DNA of 64,000 nucleotides. Origin: Halichoerus grypus (Eukaryota; Chordata; Mammalia; Carnivora; Phocidae). The DNA lies in assembly GCF_964656455.1 (NCBI RefSeq), contig NC_135718.1:47058014-47122013 (forward strand), read 5' to 3'. The position numbers were made by a program, and so were the translations under genes. Shown here piece by piece: positions 33,690 to 46,056 of this stretch. The number at the start of each line of letters is the position of its first letter. The stretch's first letter is position 1. Below the pieces are notes generated by a model, which saw only the letters and a list, made by a program, of their open reading frames with translations, was not told where the DNA came from and made no database searches.

Positions 33690-35800
33690 GGGTGCTTCCC
33701 AGCCTTGGGGGCCACTCAAAACCCACAGCAAAGAGCTTTCAGCTTTATTTTGAGATGACTATTCTGATGTATGCAGAGATTAGTCTTAGTGCAGCTGGAT
33801 GCTCAAAAGTAAGGAGACCAGTGGGAAAGTCATGGCTAAAGTCCCGTGCATGCTGGGAAAAGAGCTGGCCTTGGACCTGGGTTGGACACAAAGTGTCACT
33901 GGTTGGATGTGGAAGGTGAGGGAGGGGCAGGCATCCATGAGCACGGTCACACCTGAGTGGATGGAGGTGGGCTTACTGGGGTGGGCAGCCTGGGCTGGAG
34001 GCAGGGCAGGGTGAGACCCAGGTGTCCCAGATAAAAGCAAGAGTTCTCTGATACGCATGTTACATTTGAGATGTGCCTGGAAATCTAAGTTGAGATGTCA
34101 AGAAGTTGGATTTGTTATGTTGCAGCTCATATGAGAAGTCATGGTGGCTCCTACATACTTGGGCATCATTGACCTTAAGGTATTTAGGGAGTGATGAGAT
34201 TTCCTGCAGAATGGAGACAAAGTGGAGACAAAATTCCCCAGACCATGTGTTGCAGAAGCCCAACACTGGGGGGTCAGATGGAGGAGAAGTCCATCAAGGA
34301 GGAGCACGGAGGAGCATAGAGTCCTGGGGTCGGGGCTGTGCCGTCTGAGGGGACAGGTGTGGTTGGTGCAGAGATGTCAGCTATCATGGCCGGGGAAAAG
34401 TGCCCTTGGGATTTGGCACTAAGGAGGTGGTCCTCAAACTTCATGGGGCACCACTCTGACGTGGAGATCTTGTTGAACTGCATCTCGGCTCTGCGAGCCC
34501 CGAAGCTGATGCCCTGCAGGTCAGGAGTGAGGGCGGAGTGGGGATGTGGGTTCACGGGACCTGCTGGCTGGGGCAGTGGCTGTGGAGCCACGACCGGGGA
34601 GGGAGGGGTTTGTGGGGCTGGGCTGCAGAGGGAATACCTTCACTGTCCTCTCCCTCGAGGGGCTTTGACTGTGGAGAGCAGCAGGGCGATGGGGCAGTCG
34701 CTGCGGTAAGACAGGTGGCATTGAGGCGGGTATGATGGAGATGGGAAGGCCTGGAGCACGTTACAGGCAAATGAGGAGCCAGAAGGAAGCGAAAGTTTGA
34801 TGATACAGGCAGGGGAGGGCGATGCCTTACCGTGGGCTCAGGGGGGCGGGACGTGGCGGGTGGTTAGGGAGCTTGGTGGGTTTGCTGGTGCAGAGAAGAG
34901 GAGCTTCCCTTCCAAGGCTTCTGTCTTCTCAGAGAAATGGGACAGGAGGTTTTCAACTAGCCGTGAGGGTGAGGAGGGGTGGGTGGCCTTGGGGAAGGAC
35001 GAAGGAGGAAGTGGGCCTCCTGGAGAGATCGAGCTGCATCCCCGGCCCTGGGAGGGATGTGAGGTCATAACTCTCACCAGCACTGCCAGCCTGGCTCTGT
35101 GACTTGCCCCAGTGGGGGTCACGGGGCAGATGAGGCCCAGAGTCTGTGGACAGCGGCACAGGGCAGAGGTTCACCTTCCGAGGGAAGAAGGCTGAAGAGT
35201 TGGTGTATTTGCAAAAGTGTGATGGTGCGTGATCCTGGGGAGCCAAGGGGTTCCTGATGGGCAGGGAGGTGGAGCGGGGGGCATGCACTGGGTAGGGCGG
35301 CACAGGGAGCAGGGTTCTGAAGAAGACCAAGTCTGGGGTGCGGCCAAGGGGACGGTGGGAGAGGTCAAGTTGATGACATCGTGGGGGCACTGAGGAGGCA
35401 GGGCTGGGGCCAGTCCTCCTTGTGGAGGCTGTCACTGAGAAGGATGGTGGGAGCAGTGGCGGGGGGGTGGGGCGGAGGCAGGATGGAAAGGGAGGTGGGC
35501 TTTGGGGCTCTTGGGGAAGGCTCCCCTGAGGCACTGATGTTGGCTGAGCTCTGGTGGAGGGTGGAGGGGGCTGCAAGGGAGTGGCCGAGGGGGAGGGGAC
35601 AGCGTGTGCAAAATGGGGAGGTCAGGGTCAGGCACAGAGCATTGGGGGTGCTGAGAGATGAAGCAGAGGTTGGAGGTGGGGTCCCAGCTGCATGGGGCTG
35701 GCTCAGAGGCTGTGGCCTGGAATTTGGTCTTTATTCTACTAGGAGCACGGGGGAGCCTTCTGAGCAGATTCTCGTGGTGGAAACATTTTGTGATTTCATG
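33690..35800 (-). mobile_element. L2 (LINE2) antisense, long and eroded
   Basis: On the + strand it reads like the reversed L2 consensus: TTGAGATGACTATTCTG, TGGATGTGGAAGGTGAGGGAGG, GACATGTTACATTTGAGATGTGCC-type text, AAAAGTGCCCTTGGGATTTGGCA and GATGGGGCAGTCGCTGCGG. On the minus strand near 34400 a decayed peptide around AKSQGHFSPAMIADISAPTTPV corresponds to the L2 reverse-transcriptase region. More than one copy may be joined here, since 3'-region text recurs at 35520-35800. A MER5-like insertion may sit at 34435-34520. Confidence 0.65.
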
Positions 35801-36814
35801 CCCCTCATGCTGGCTTCCACTGCCTCTGTTTGCAGACCCTCCCTGCCCCCCGCCCCCACCGCCCCCGAGGGTCTCTGTGGTTCCCATCAGCCACACTGCG
35901 GTACACGGACAAATAGACTCAAAGCTGGCCATGGCGATTCGGCGGATGGGGGTCTCCTGAGTGGCGGGCCCCGGCCCACATCCTAATGGCGTCGAGGGGG
36001 AGACTGAGGCCCAGCAGTGCCAGGACAGGCCTGATGACCCAGTGGGTAGGCCCAGTGTTTTAGGAGCATGTCCAGGCTATGGAAACAGGGGTGGGCAGTT
36101 TAAAGGAGACATGGTGTCCTGGTTCCTGATTTCCTGCCAATTCCTGAGAAGGTCTGAGACCCCAGTCCAAAAACCCCTTGCCCACCGTGTCAGACTAAGA
36201 GCACACTCCCCTTTGGGTTGCACTCTGCTCTCCCAGGGCCCCTTGGGCATGGCCAGTGCCCTTCAGCGGGATTCATGGCTTCTCTCACTGGGCGCACTTC
36301 GTCGAGGGCTCCTCAGGACCCAGATCTGAGTAGGTGCTGAAGGAGGACCAAGCTCCAGGGCTGCCAGGCCTTCCAGCAGGAGAGACAGGAGCCAGTTAGC
36401 AACTGGCGCCTGGGGCAGCCCTGGCCCGCATCACCCTCTGGGCGCCGTTCGCTGAGCAGCCCGCACACCCTTCCTGCGTACTGTGTGCTCAGACCCGGTG
36501 TTCTGTTCGTCCCCCTTCTACAGGGAGAACAAGCAGGGCCCTGAGAAGCCACGTGGTCTTCCCAGGGTCCGCAGGAGACAAGTGGAGTTGCACTTGCACC
36601 TGAGTTTGGAGACAGTCTGTGAAGTGTGGGGAGCCCAGGCCTGGGGCTAGGCAGGCATCAGTATGTGTCCCCGCTCAGCCGCACAGGCTTGGGGGTGCCG
36701 GAGTAAAGGGCTCAGCGTGCTCCCAGGGCGAGAGAGGAGGCAAGGCCGCAGGTGCATCCCCGTGAAGGGAGAGGGCAAGAAGGGAAAAATCGTACCAGTA
36801 CTTGATACCTCTTA

Positions 36815-36925
36815 GCTACCCCATGTGGTCAGCTCTATTGGTTTCCCATTGTACAGAGGGAGAAACTGAGGCAAGGGGCGTAAGTGACTTACCCAAAGTC
36901 AGTAGAGAAACTGGGATTCATGAAG
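36815..36925 (-). mobile_element. MIR fragment, antisense
   Basis: CATTGTACAGAGGGAGAAACTGAGGCAAGGGGCGTAAGTGACTTACCCAAAGTCAG. Confidence 0.75.
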
Positions 36926-37944
36926 AAGGATCAAGTTTGGGGCCAGAGGGGGAGGGCAGCAGGGGGGCCAGGTCATGGTGGCGGGCTGGGGAGGGGAGTT
37001 GGTAAGGCCCCATTTCCTGTGGGGGCTCAGATGTGCAGGGGCTTGGGTGTGCTGGGGGTCTGCGAGGCTTGGTCCTTATAATGCTCACACCCTCTGCAAC
37101 CCAGGCAGGGAGGCAGTGCACCCCGACACTCAGGCTCAGTCTCTGTGTAGGTACCCAATCCAGAAGGATCTGAGAATATGCGGCTCTGCTCTTCCCCTCT
37201 CGCAGTCAGACAGCCCTGTTTGTTGAGCCCTATTGCGTGCAGCCGGGAGACTAAGGCCCAGACAAATGATAGGGCTTGAGCAAGGCTCCTTGGCTTGGCG
37301 ATGTTAAGGGGGCCTAGGACCCAGTTTCCCACCGCCTAGCCCCCCTAGTCTCCTCTCCTGGACTCCGCGTGCTTCTCTCCTGGCCTTTCTCCCTCAGGGA
37401 GATTACAGGCTGTGTGGGGAGGGGGGTGCCCCCACCCTACTCCCCAGCAATCAGGGGTCTTTGAAGAGCTGAGAGGAGGACTTGGAGTCCCCGCCCCCTA
37501 GCCCCCCGTGGTGGAGAGGGGCTGCTTTATTTCTCCTGCTCCAACCCCCCCCCCCACCGAGCTCTGACCTGTGCTGCATCCATCCCCTGAGAACCCTCCA
37601 CTTTCCCTCTCCTCCCTCCCCTGCCACATCTGTTTCCTGTCAGGCTCCAGCCGCAGCCCCTGCCCCCCAGGAGAAGAAAACACTGAAGGGCTCTGCCTCC
37701 CTGCTGGGGGTGGGGACGGCCCTGGGGTGATCTATCCCAGCAGCTGGATGTTTTCCTTCGGTGGAGGGGAGTCGTCCTGATGGCCTCCCCTAGCTCTTCC
37801 ACTCAGCGGAGCCCAGACCCGTGGAGGGCAAGGGCACGGATGGGGTCACGGCCAAGGAGGAGGGATGGTGAAGATATTGCAGGGGCATTTCCCTGGGGAC
37901 TCAGCTAGCTCCCTGCCCCTAGCCTGCCCCCAGCCCTCCATAAT

Positions 37945-38145
37945 ACTAACGATAGTAGCGATAATACATGGTATTAATACTGGCCAGCACTTTGCATGTA
38001 TGATCTTATTTACTCTTCACAAACACCTTATCAAGTAGGTACTCTTAGTAACCCCATTTTATAGAAGAGAAAATTGAGGCACAGAGAGGTTAAGTAACTT
38101 CTAGAGGTCACACAGCCATTATTAAGTCTTACAGAGCTCTTGAAG
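37945..38145 (-). mobile_element. MIR SINE, antisense
   Basis: CCAGCACTTTGCATGTATGATCTTATTTACTC, CCATTTTATAGAAGAGAAAATTGAGGCACAGAGAGGTTAAGTAAC. Confidence 0.88.
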
Positions 38146-38254
38146 GCTAGTAAGTGCTTTAAGACAGTCGTCTCAGTTCCTGCTCTCTCCATCACGCACA
38201 CAGTAGATGTTACTAAGCTCCCACCCAGGTTATGGAAGGGTGCGTTGAGGTTCT

Positions 38255-38410
38255 AGAGGAGAAAGCTCTTACCCGGCAGCCCTGGGTAGATAGGTGAAGC
38301 TACAGGCCCTTGGGCAAGACCCTTACTGTCTTGGGGCCTCGGTTTCCTTGTCTGTAAAAAATGAGGATAGTAATATGCCCCTCGCAGCGAGGTTGTCAGG
38401 TTAGGTGGTA
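38255..38410 (+). mobile_element. MIR fragment
   Basis: CCTTGGGCAAGACCCTTACTG, CCTCGGTTTCCTTGTCTGTAAAAAATGAGGATAGTAATATGCC. Confidence 0.8.
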
Positions 38411-38964
38411 GGGTTTGCGTGGCAGTGCTTTGTGGGGTGTAAACCATGGGGGGCAGGGGTGGTGTGGGGCCTGCCGACTCTGGTCTCTGTGGCCCCACCT
38501 GGAAGACAGGTTCAGGGAGGCGCCCTGGCCAGCATGGAGAGCTGGAAACCAGGCCAAGTTTGATCTGGGGGATGGGAGACTTGAGGGCCGCCTCTCTCAG
38601 ACCTATGGGAGTGTGTGGCCCCTGTGTGGCGGTGATAATGAGGGTGGAGGGATGGGGAGCCAGATTTCAGCTCCAGGTCAGGAAGCCCTTCTCACAGCCA
38701 GGCTGCTCGGCTGCCAGGGAGCTCCCCAGCCCCAGCTTGTAGGCCGTGCCCATGGGTTGTTGTTGGTCTTCCTGAGATGTCTGGGAGAGCAGGTCAGGGG
38801 GTCTTCCTGGGCCTTCCAGCTTGAAATCACCGCCTCAGTGCCCCTTTCCTTGGTGGTGCGCCCCCCCATCAGTAATCATAACAAGCTGTATGAAGAGCTT
38901 TTGTCTGCTCTGCTCTTTCTTTCCATTGAGTTGTAACAAGGACCCCACAAGAAAAGTGTTGCCA

Positions 38965-39045
38965 ACGCCCCCTCTTACAGATGGGAAGATGGAGGATCGG
39001 AGGGACCAGGTGGCTTGTCCAAGGTCGCACAGCTTGTACGTAGTT
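38965..39045 (-). mobile_element. MIR fragment, antisense
   Basis: TTACAGATGGGAAGATGGAGG and GTGGCTTGTCCAAGGTCGCACAGCTTG. Confidence 0.65.
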
Positions 39046-39711
39046 CAAGCTAAACTCTTCCTCCTCTCCCCTGGCCAGGAAAGCGGTCATCTTAAAGCCC
39101 GTTGGACAAGGCCAAGGCTCCTGTCCTTTTCGCACACCTTCTCTGCGTGGCTTCAGGCTTGAAAGCACAGAGATGGGTTTTATGACCCTTGGATCAGAGC
39201 TCTGCCCTTCCACCGTTTCCGTGCTCACCTCCTGGAGCCCTGTGGCTCTTCCATTTCGCAGACTGCTCTCAGTGTCCGCTTCGGGCTGGGTATTGCTTGA
39301 GGGGCCAGAAAAGCCCAGGTACTGCTTTTGGGAGGTTTGCAGTCTGCCCGCAGCTTCCCTCCAGGACCATCCCTGGTCACGGCCATTGACACCAAGGTTC
39401 CGTGACCCCACAGCAGCCTTTGCTTCCTGACCCCTCTCCTCAGCATGTGGGTCCCAGCTGTCACCGACCAGCTTCCTTTGAGTCCCCGCGATCCAGGCAG
39501 GGGACCCTTCTGCAGGTGGGCGTTCTGGGCTGGGGGCTTCGCCTGCCAGCCAAGAAACTCTGTGCCTCAGGAGGTGTGCCTAATAGCCTCCATAAATTTT
39601 CCAGGGAAACAAGTCTCTGCTGGCTTTTGCGAGCCAGGATGGGAGGGAAAGAGGGAGCAGGAAGCTCCTTATGTTGCAGCAGTGCTCTTTCCTGCATGCC
39701 TCACGCTGCTT

Positions 39712-39850
39712 AGTTTACAAACATCTCAACATCCGATTCTTCCCACGGCCCCACAACCGATGTGCAATGATGACCCACTTTCCAGATGCGGAAACTGAGG
39801 CCCCCTGAGCTCACATAGTGTGTGAGTAGCATCGCAGGTCTGGCAAGCCA
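39712..39850 (-). mobile_element. MIR fragment, antisense
   Basis: CCACTTTCCAGATGCGGAAACTGAGGCCCCCTGAGCTCACATAGTG. Confidence 0.65.
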
Positions 39851-40289
39851 CCTCCCGTCTCAGGGCCTCCGTTTCCCTGTTGGGACACGTGGAGTTCTGC
39901 TCCTTTGGCCACTCAACGGACAGGGTGAGGACTGTGCCAGGCCCTGGGGCGAGGGGTACTGGCTGCTAACCTCCCAGAGCCGAGGGCTCATTTACCCCAA
40001 GCCCGAAGCACAGCAGTGACAGGTAGCCTGGGAAGAAGCCCCGGGTGTGCTGGAGGTCAGGAGATGTGGGCTTGGGTCCTCCTCGCTCTGGGCCTCGCTA
40101 CCCTCATCGGGGTAATGTCCATGCACCACCGTCTTGCCTGGGCCCCGGGCTTTTGTGAACTTCGGGGGTGACCACTCCGACAGTCCTGGGGGAGGGCAAA
40201 GTGGCGTCCAGACCGTGCGGGTCCAGGAGCCCCAGCCCCGGGCCGCGCACCGGCCACAGGCAAGGGGCAGGAAGGGCCCCGGCCCCTAG

Positions 40290-40565
<276 letters not shown>

Positions 40566-41394
40566 GCCGGCCCCGCCGCCGCAGGAGACGCCCCTCCCTG
40601 TCCGCCCGCCTTGCCGCGTGTCCTTGTGTGCGTGGGGGCAGCCTCGCGGCCTTACGCGCTGGGCAGGGGTGTCTTACGCTCTTGTCTCGTGTGTGCTGAC
40701 GGTGTTACGGACGCGGCCGCCCCCACGGAACACCGGCTCTCTGGGGCTTTCTCCAGGTGGGCCTGGGGTCTGTGTGCAGGAGACAGGGGTGAGCAGAGGT
40801 CAGCACCCAGGACCCCATAAAGCCCTTGGTGTCCCCTGCCGGCGGTCTTCCTCTGAGACTCCCTTTGGGGTGAGCAGCCTTGTATTGGCCACAAGTGCAC
40901 TAAATGTACTGTGAATCCCAAAGCCTGCAGGGGACTGTCTCCCCAAGACTAGCCAGGCCTCCTTCTCTACCCAGAACCTTCCAGTTTGCCCTGTGTGCAA
41001 AGCCACTCTCAGAGAGCCCTATGTTTCTGTCCTGTCTGAGTCAGCAATCCTGGCGAGCTGACACCTGTTCTATTAGCTGCTGGGGAGTGGGCATCTCTGC
41101 CCCCTGCCCACCATGAGCCCCGAACCCCACTGCCTGTGACATCATTAACATTGCACACCCTAGACCCAGAGGTCAGGGACAGGGAGGCGCTGAATGTTGG
41201 ACAGGGTTCCACGGTGTGACCTGGGGCGCATCAGACAACGCCTTCCCCCGCCCCACACCACACACTTCTCCCGCTTGGGATTGGATTTTGTCAGGCCCCT
41301 TCCCTACCCTTCTCCTTCACCCCCACCCATGCTGGGGTCTACCCCCTGATCGAGGCCGTAGGGCCCGGCGGGGAAGGCCCTCTGGCAGGACGGA

Positions 41395-41500
41395 CACAGG
41401 CCTGGTGGTCTGGAGACCTAGGTTCTCGTGCCGGCCCTGCTGCTCACACACTACGAGGCCTCGGGAAGGACTTCTCATCTCCGGCCCTCAGGGCACCCAC
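41395..41500 (+). mobile_element. Possible MIR fragment inside the 3' UTR
   Basis: GAGACCTAGGTTCTCGTGCCGGCCCTGCTGCTCACACACTACGAGGCC resembles the tRNA-like head of MIR. Diverged; if real, part of the UTR is exonised repeat. Confidence 0.4.
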
Positions 41501-43273
41501 TGGTTAAGTGAGAGAGGGGTCCGGGGCACACAGGCTCATTTCAGTTCTGGTGTTGTGGGGTTCACGTGGAGCTTTATCTGGAGAGGCCCACCAAGTACCA
41601 CACTGCGCACGGTCACCCGTCAGTCACTTAGGATAGAGCTGAGGGATGCCCGTCCTCCCCCCGTCACCGCCTGTAACCCCTGCCCTGCCTGATGTCCCCA
41701 CCCCACCCCTGCAAAAATGAGGGAGAAGGATCCCTCCCTCACACAGGGCAACCCCGATGTAAGCTACAGAACCTCTCGTTTATAAAATGGGGACAATGAT
41801 TTCCTACCTCCCAAGGGAGCAGGGAGGCCTCTGGGCAAGTCACATTGGTCAGGGAGACCGCTGTCCTGGCTGGTGGGAGGGATCACGCTCGCCTCTCTCT
41901 TCTCTCCCCCGTGAGAAGCCCTATTTTTACTGTCCCATCATCCCTCCTTTCTCCCAGGGAGAGGGAGAGAGCCGGCTGGCAGGACTGGGTCACTTGATTT
42001 TGCCCTAACATTATGCCTCTGTGGAAAAAAAAAAAATCAGACCATGAAATGGACCTGAAATTCAGTGTTTACCATGGCTCAAGGTCACCCAACTGGGGCC
42101 CGGTCGCCTTTTGTTTTCCAATGAAAATGCTGTGTACAACTGAGGAGTTACAGTGAAGTGATAACCAGGGGTCCAGGGAGCAAGTTGAAGAGATGGCATG
42201 AGTGCGTTTGCAGCCTGGGGGAGGAGGGGTGCTGCAGGGGAGACGGCAGGGGGCTGTGCCCTCTGAGCACTTAACAAGAGGGTATTTGCTCCAGCCTGAG
42301 CCCCGTGGCCACCTCCCTGCTGCCCACAGGGGCAGAGTGCCCAGCAACCAACTGTGAACACCCTCGCCTCCCACCGACAATGCCACTGAGGAATCCCTCC
42401 CAGCCGTTCCCTGTCTTCTCCGTGGTGGCAAGGTGAGCTGGAGTCGTCCTGGCCCAAGGCTCTCTGTCCCTAGGCAGAAGGCTGTTACTGTCATCTTAGC
42501 GCACCGCGGAAGGTAGTGTTCGCAGTGGTGGGCGGTGTGCTGGTCTCTGCCGCGAGGACCGGGACCCAACCCTTCCAGGGACCTGGCCCCAGAGGAGGAC
42601 CTTGGCCCCAGGAGGCCCGGAGCCTGCCAACCGTGCTGCGGTGGTGGGGGCAGCCCACACCCTAAAAAGAATGCAGGCTCCAGACTGCTAGAGGCCAGAG
42701 CCTTCCCCGGGCCAGTAGGAAATGGGATATCACCCCAAAGTGACCTTGTCAGTAGGCCTGTCCAGCTGGTAGCTGCCGGCCCCCCCATCTGTGCAGAGCT
42801 GGCCGACGTGGGGGCTGGGCCCTCCTGCCCGAGGCAGCCCCTCCGCACTCCCCACCCCTGCATGGCTCTGGCTGAACGTGGGAGCTCTCTGTGGGCAACA
42901 GGAGCCGATGCTGTCCAGGCCGGGTACCGGGAGGATTAAGTGCTCAGAGGGCCCGAGAGCCCAGGAAACAAGAAAGTGTGTGGTTTGTATGTTCAAAAGG
43001 GACAATCGCCTGCAGTCAGTAGATCTAGTGATCTAGTTGAGAGATAACAGTGTTTAACCCATATGAAGTATTCGATAGTTCTACTTGTGAATTTGTATTT
43101 ATTTTGAGTTATACTTGACACAGAATTCCTTTTTTTTTTTTTTAAGAAAAATACTATGTGTGTATTTTGAAAAAAAAATCATAGATGTTAAAATTTCTTC
43201 TGGTTACCAATTTTTCTCATGACACTGAATTTGTTACCTTCTCCCGAAAAAAATCTTCACAGTGATCTTTGTC

Positions 43274-43281
43274 TGTATATA
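43274..43281 (+). promoter_or_regulatory. Pumilio-type element TGTATATA in 3' UTR
   Basis: Exact match to the UGUANAUA Pumilio recognition octamer, inside the AT-rich part of the 3' UTR. An octamer match in AT-rich sequence is not rare, so use in vivo is uncertain. Confidence 0.45.
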
Positions 43282-44640
43282 TTTGAGGGCCTTTTTTTTA
43301 AAAAAAGAAAAAAGAAAAATATAATTGCTCGATTTTTGAGATTAAAAAAAACAAAGGCATTTTCAAAACTTCGGAGCTTTCAGGAGGGCACTAGAATATC
43401 AAATGAAGATTTCTGGAAGTATTTTTGCAAACCTTCTGGTTGAGCTGCAAGAAAATATTTATGGTGAGAACTCTCTTTTTTCCTGTTGTTGGGTTTTTTT
43501 TTGTTTCGTTTTGTTTTTGGTTTGATTTTTTACTATGCTTTGATCTGTAAAAAGTATGCAACTGAACTACATTAAGAAGGAAATATTGTCTACATAGAAT
43601 ATTATATGAAGTTGGTACATAATTCTGAGGAGGAAAAAAAAATCTTTGCAATTCTTTAAGCCATATTGTTGTTATTCTGTGTTGTTTTCCTTGGATGAAA
43701 ATATCAGTATTAAGTAGCCAAGCATATTATTCAAGTGCTTAGACTTATTAATATGTTCGTGTCCTGTATTTATACATATGTGTATTTTGGAAAGTATTGC
43801 TTTTTTTTAAGGGAAGCTATTATTAGATATGTAGCCAAAAAGGGAATAGTGACCCCTTTGATCCTCTTCAGCTGAGGGTAACGAACACAGCATTGTATTC
43901 CATTCTCTTGCACCTTCTTGTTATTATCTTGTTATTATGGTTATTAACTTTGTCGGGGGGCAGGGTGTGTGCCAGGGGAGGAAGGGGCCTCGCAGTATTA
44001 CGCAGCCAGCCTAGGATGACTAACCAGCCCCTCCATGGTTGGTCAGCTCCAGAGATGGCCTCCTTGGCCTGGTGGAGGGCTCGGGTCAGCCGGGCCCAGG
44101 ACGGAAGAGGAAATGGGAGGCAGACTTCTCCATGCCCCTCTTTGGGGCTTGGCCATCTGAGCCTCGCCTCTGAGCCCCATGCTCTTTGAACTAGGATGTG
44201 CCAACCAGAGCCCTTACACCTGCCCTCCAACATCTAATAGAGTTGAATCTACTCTAAGTGAATATTTAATCCAACATCACTACATTGTAGCCCAGTGCAA
44301 CAACTAATCCTGAAGTTTGGGAGGCGTTCCAGCTTTCAGGGAGGTGGCTGAGCCGTCCCCCAAGGGCTGGTGGCAGAAGGGCCCATCGCCGTCTGTCGCC
44401 AACCTCATCGTCGGATCTCCTCCGTTCCCGTGTGGTGACCCTGTCCGTGTCTGTATCTGTTAATACGTGTGTGTCCAGCTGAAAAGACAAACAGAACCCG
44501 TGGGCCCAGCTCGGAGGGTGCATGGAGAAGGCTCCCGACCTCTCCGAAGGGCTGCCCTCGGGATGGCATTCCGTTGTGTGCCTTATTCCTGGAAAATCTG
44601 TATACAGCTTGCCTATAGCAATATAGCCTTCTCATGCTGT

Positions 44641-44646
44641 ATTAAA
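44641..44646 (+). terminator. ZCCHC24: ATTAAA polyadenylation signal of ZCCHC24
   Basis: ATTAAA is the commonest variant hexamer. TGTA lies immediately upstream (44637-44640) and again near 44600, as expected for CFIm binding. A T/G-rich stretch (GGGTTTCCTTGTTT) follows at about 44675, suiting a downstream element. Cleavage would fall at about 44658-44668. Confidence 0.75.
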
Positions 44647-45264
44647 AGAACTTTTAAAAGCAAGAAAGGCTCATGGGTTTCCTTGTTTACACAGAGCATC
44701 AGTGGGGAGCTGGACGTCTTCACAGATTCATGAGGCCAAGTGGGGTGGGAAGGACTTCGAGCTGCCTTTCTCCTGTCCCGGGTCTGGGTCATCTTGTCCT
44801 TGCCCTGCCTCCACGCCATTGATTTGCCTGCTCCCAGCCCCTCTGCCCCCAAGTGGACACTCTCTCCAGAGTCAGGGCCCTCCCCAACTCGGGCCCCAGA
44901 CTGGGCGAGATTGTCAGCACATTAGGTCACACGTTAGCTCAGCAGTGGGACTCCCGGGTGACCATATATAGGAGTGAATCTTCCTTGGAGGCAGCAGCCC
45001 TGGGCCCCACCGCCGTGGCCACACTTGGCCCTCCTGCCAAGTCCAAGATTTGGGCCTCAGACCCTGGGCATCACACAATGAGCAATCAGAAGTGTCCAGG
45101 CCTCCTGGGAAGTCCCCAGGAGAGGGAACAGAGGATCTCTCTCTTCTTAATGAGCCAGGATGAGGCCAGGCTGTCACAAGGTGGGGCTCTCGCTGAGAGC
45201 CACAGACAGGAAGTCATGGATCTCAAGAAGCCACCCACACATGGGGCCCCTTGGCCCGGGGCCA

Positions 45265-45400
45265 GTGCTCTGGTCACTCTCAACCTTGCTGCTCACTGGA
45301 ATCACGATGGGAGCTGTGGTCCCACCCCAGAGATTCTCGAGAACTTGGCCTGTGTCCTCAGGTCTTTAAAGCCCCCAGAGAAGTCCAATGTACAATGTCG
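45265..45400 (+). mobile_element. hAT-Charlie MITE fragment (MER5-like)
   Basis: CACTCTCAACCTTGCTGCTCACTGGAATCACGATGGGAGCTGTGG...CCACCCCAGAGATTCTC. Confidence 0.65.
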
Positions 45401-46042
45401 AGAAATATCAGGCTTTGAAACGGTCCCTCATGATCCTGTGGGGCCAGTGGTGATGTCAGGGTCGGGGAAGCCGGTGGGCAGAGGTTCTGACCACACTGGC
45501 GGGGCACCCCATCCTCAGCTCCGGCCAGTTACTGCTATCTAAGAAAATACTGCTTAGATGGGGGTGGGGGTGTCCTGGAAATCCAAGTGGTTATGTGAAA
45601 TTTTCCAACTTTAAATTTGGCAACTAGCCTACTAAAGTTGTAAATAGTATATAGGTCAAACCATGTGTCTGTGGGCCAGCCCTTGCCTCCAGACTGCAGC
45701 CTCTGAGACAGAGCAGAGAAAAAAATGTGGGTCTTTGGGATCGGGGACCACAGTGGGGGAGGGGCAGGGAACAGGCAGGAGCAGAGTACGACTTCAGAAG
45801 CAGGGAGTGCGCCCCCTGTGTTATTTGGAGTGTCCGGTGACTCCCAGAAGCCACCAAGCCCTTCCCTGCTTGCCGGCACATTCACCCCCAGATGCCTGCC
45901 TTCATGGTGAGTGACGCGGTCGATAGGGCTGGAGTCAACCTGAACTCAGAACCAGAGCCAAGCAGGTGAGTGGAGAAGGGGACCAACCCCAGCACGGTAG
46001 GAGGAAGCGGGGATCACCTCCTCGGAGTGCCTGTTTGGCAGC

Positions 46043-46056
46043 CCAGGAGGGGGCGC
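46043..46056 (+). promoter_or_regulatory. CTCF-like core motif, plus strand
   Basis: CCAGGAGGGGGCGC fits the CTCF core at 13 of 14 positions. It lies 1.4 kb beyond the ZCCHC24 poly(A) site. Confidence 0.45.

Larger units (their letters stand above)
40566..44660 (+). other. ZCCHC24: ZCCHC24 3' untranslated region
   Basis: About 4.1 kb from the stop codon to the inferred cleavage site. The first 2.4 kb is GC-rich. From about 43040 to 43900 it becomes AT-rich, with T runs, TATTTAT-type AU-rich motifs and a Pumilio-type site. This block contains no interspersed repeat that I recognise, although the rest of the window is full of them, which suggests constraint. A MIR-like piece near 41395-41500 may have been exonised. 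The extent is inferred from the poly(A) signal at 44641; no transcript was available. Confidence 0.75.

Noticed and set aside
44853..45542. 229-codon open frame beyond ZCCHC24
   Set aside because: Its C-terminal part is translated from a hAT MITE at 45265-45400, and no domain is recognisable.
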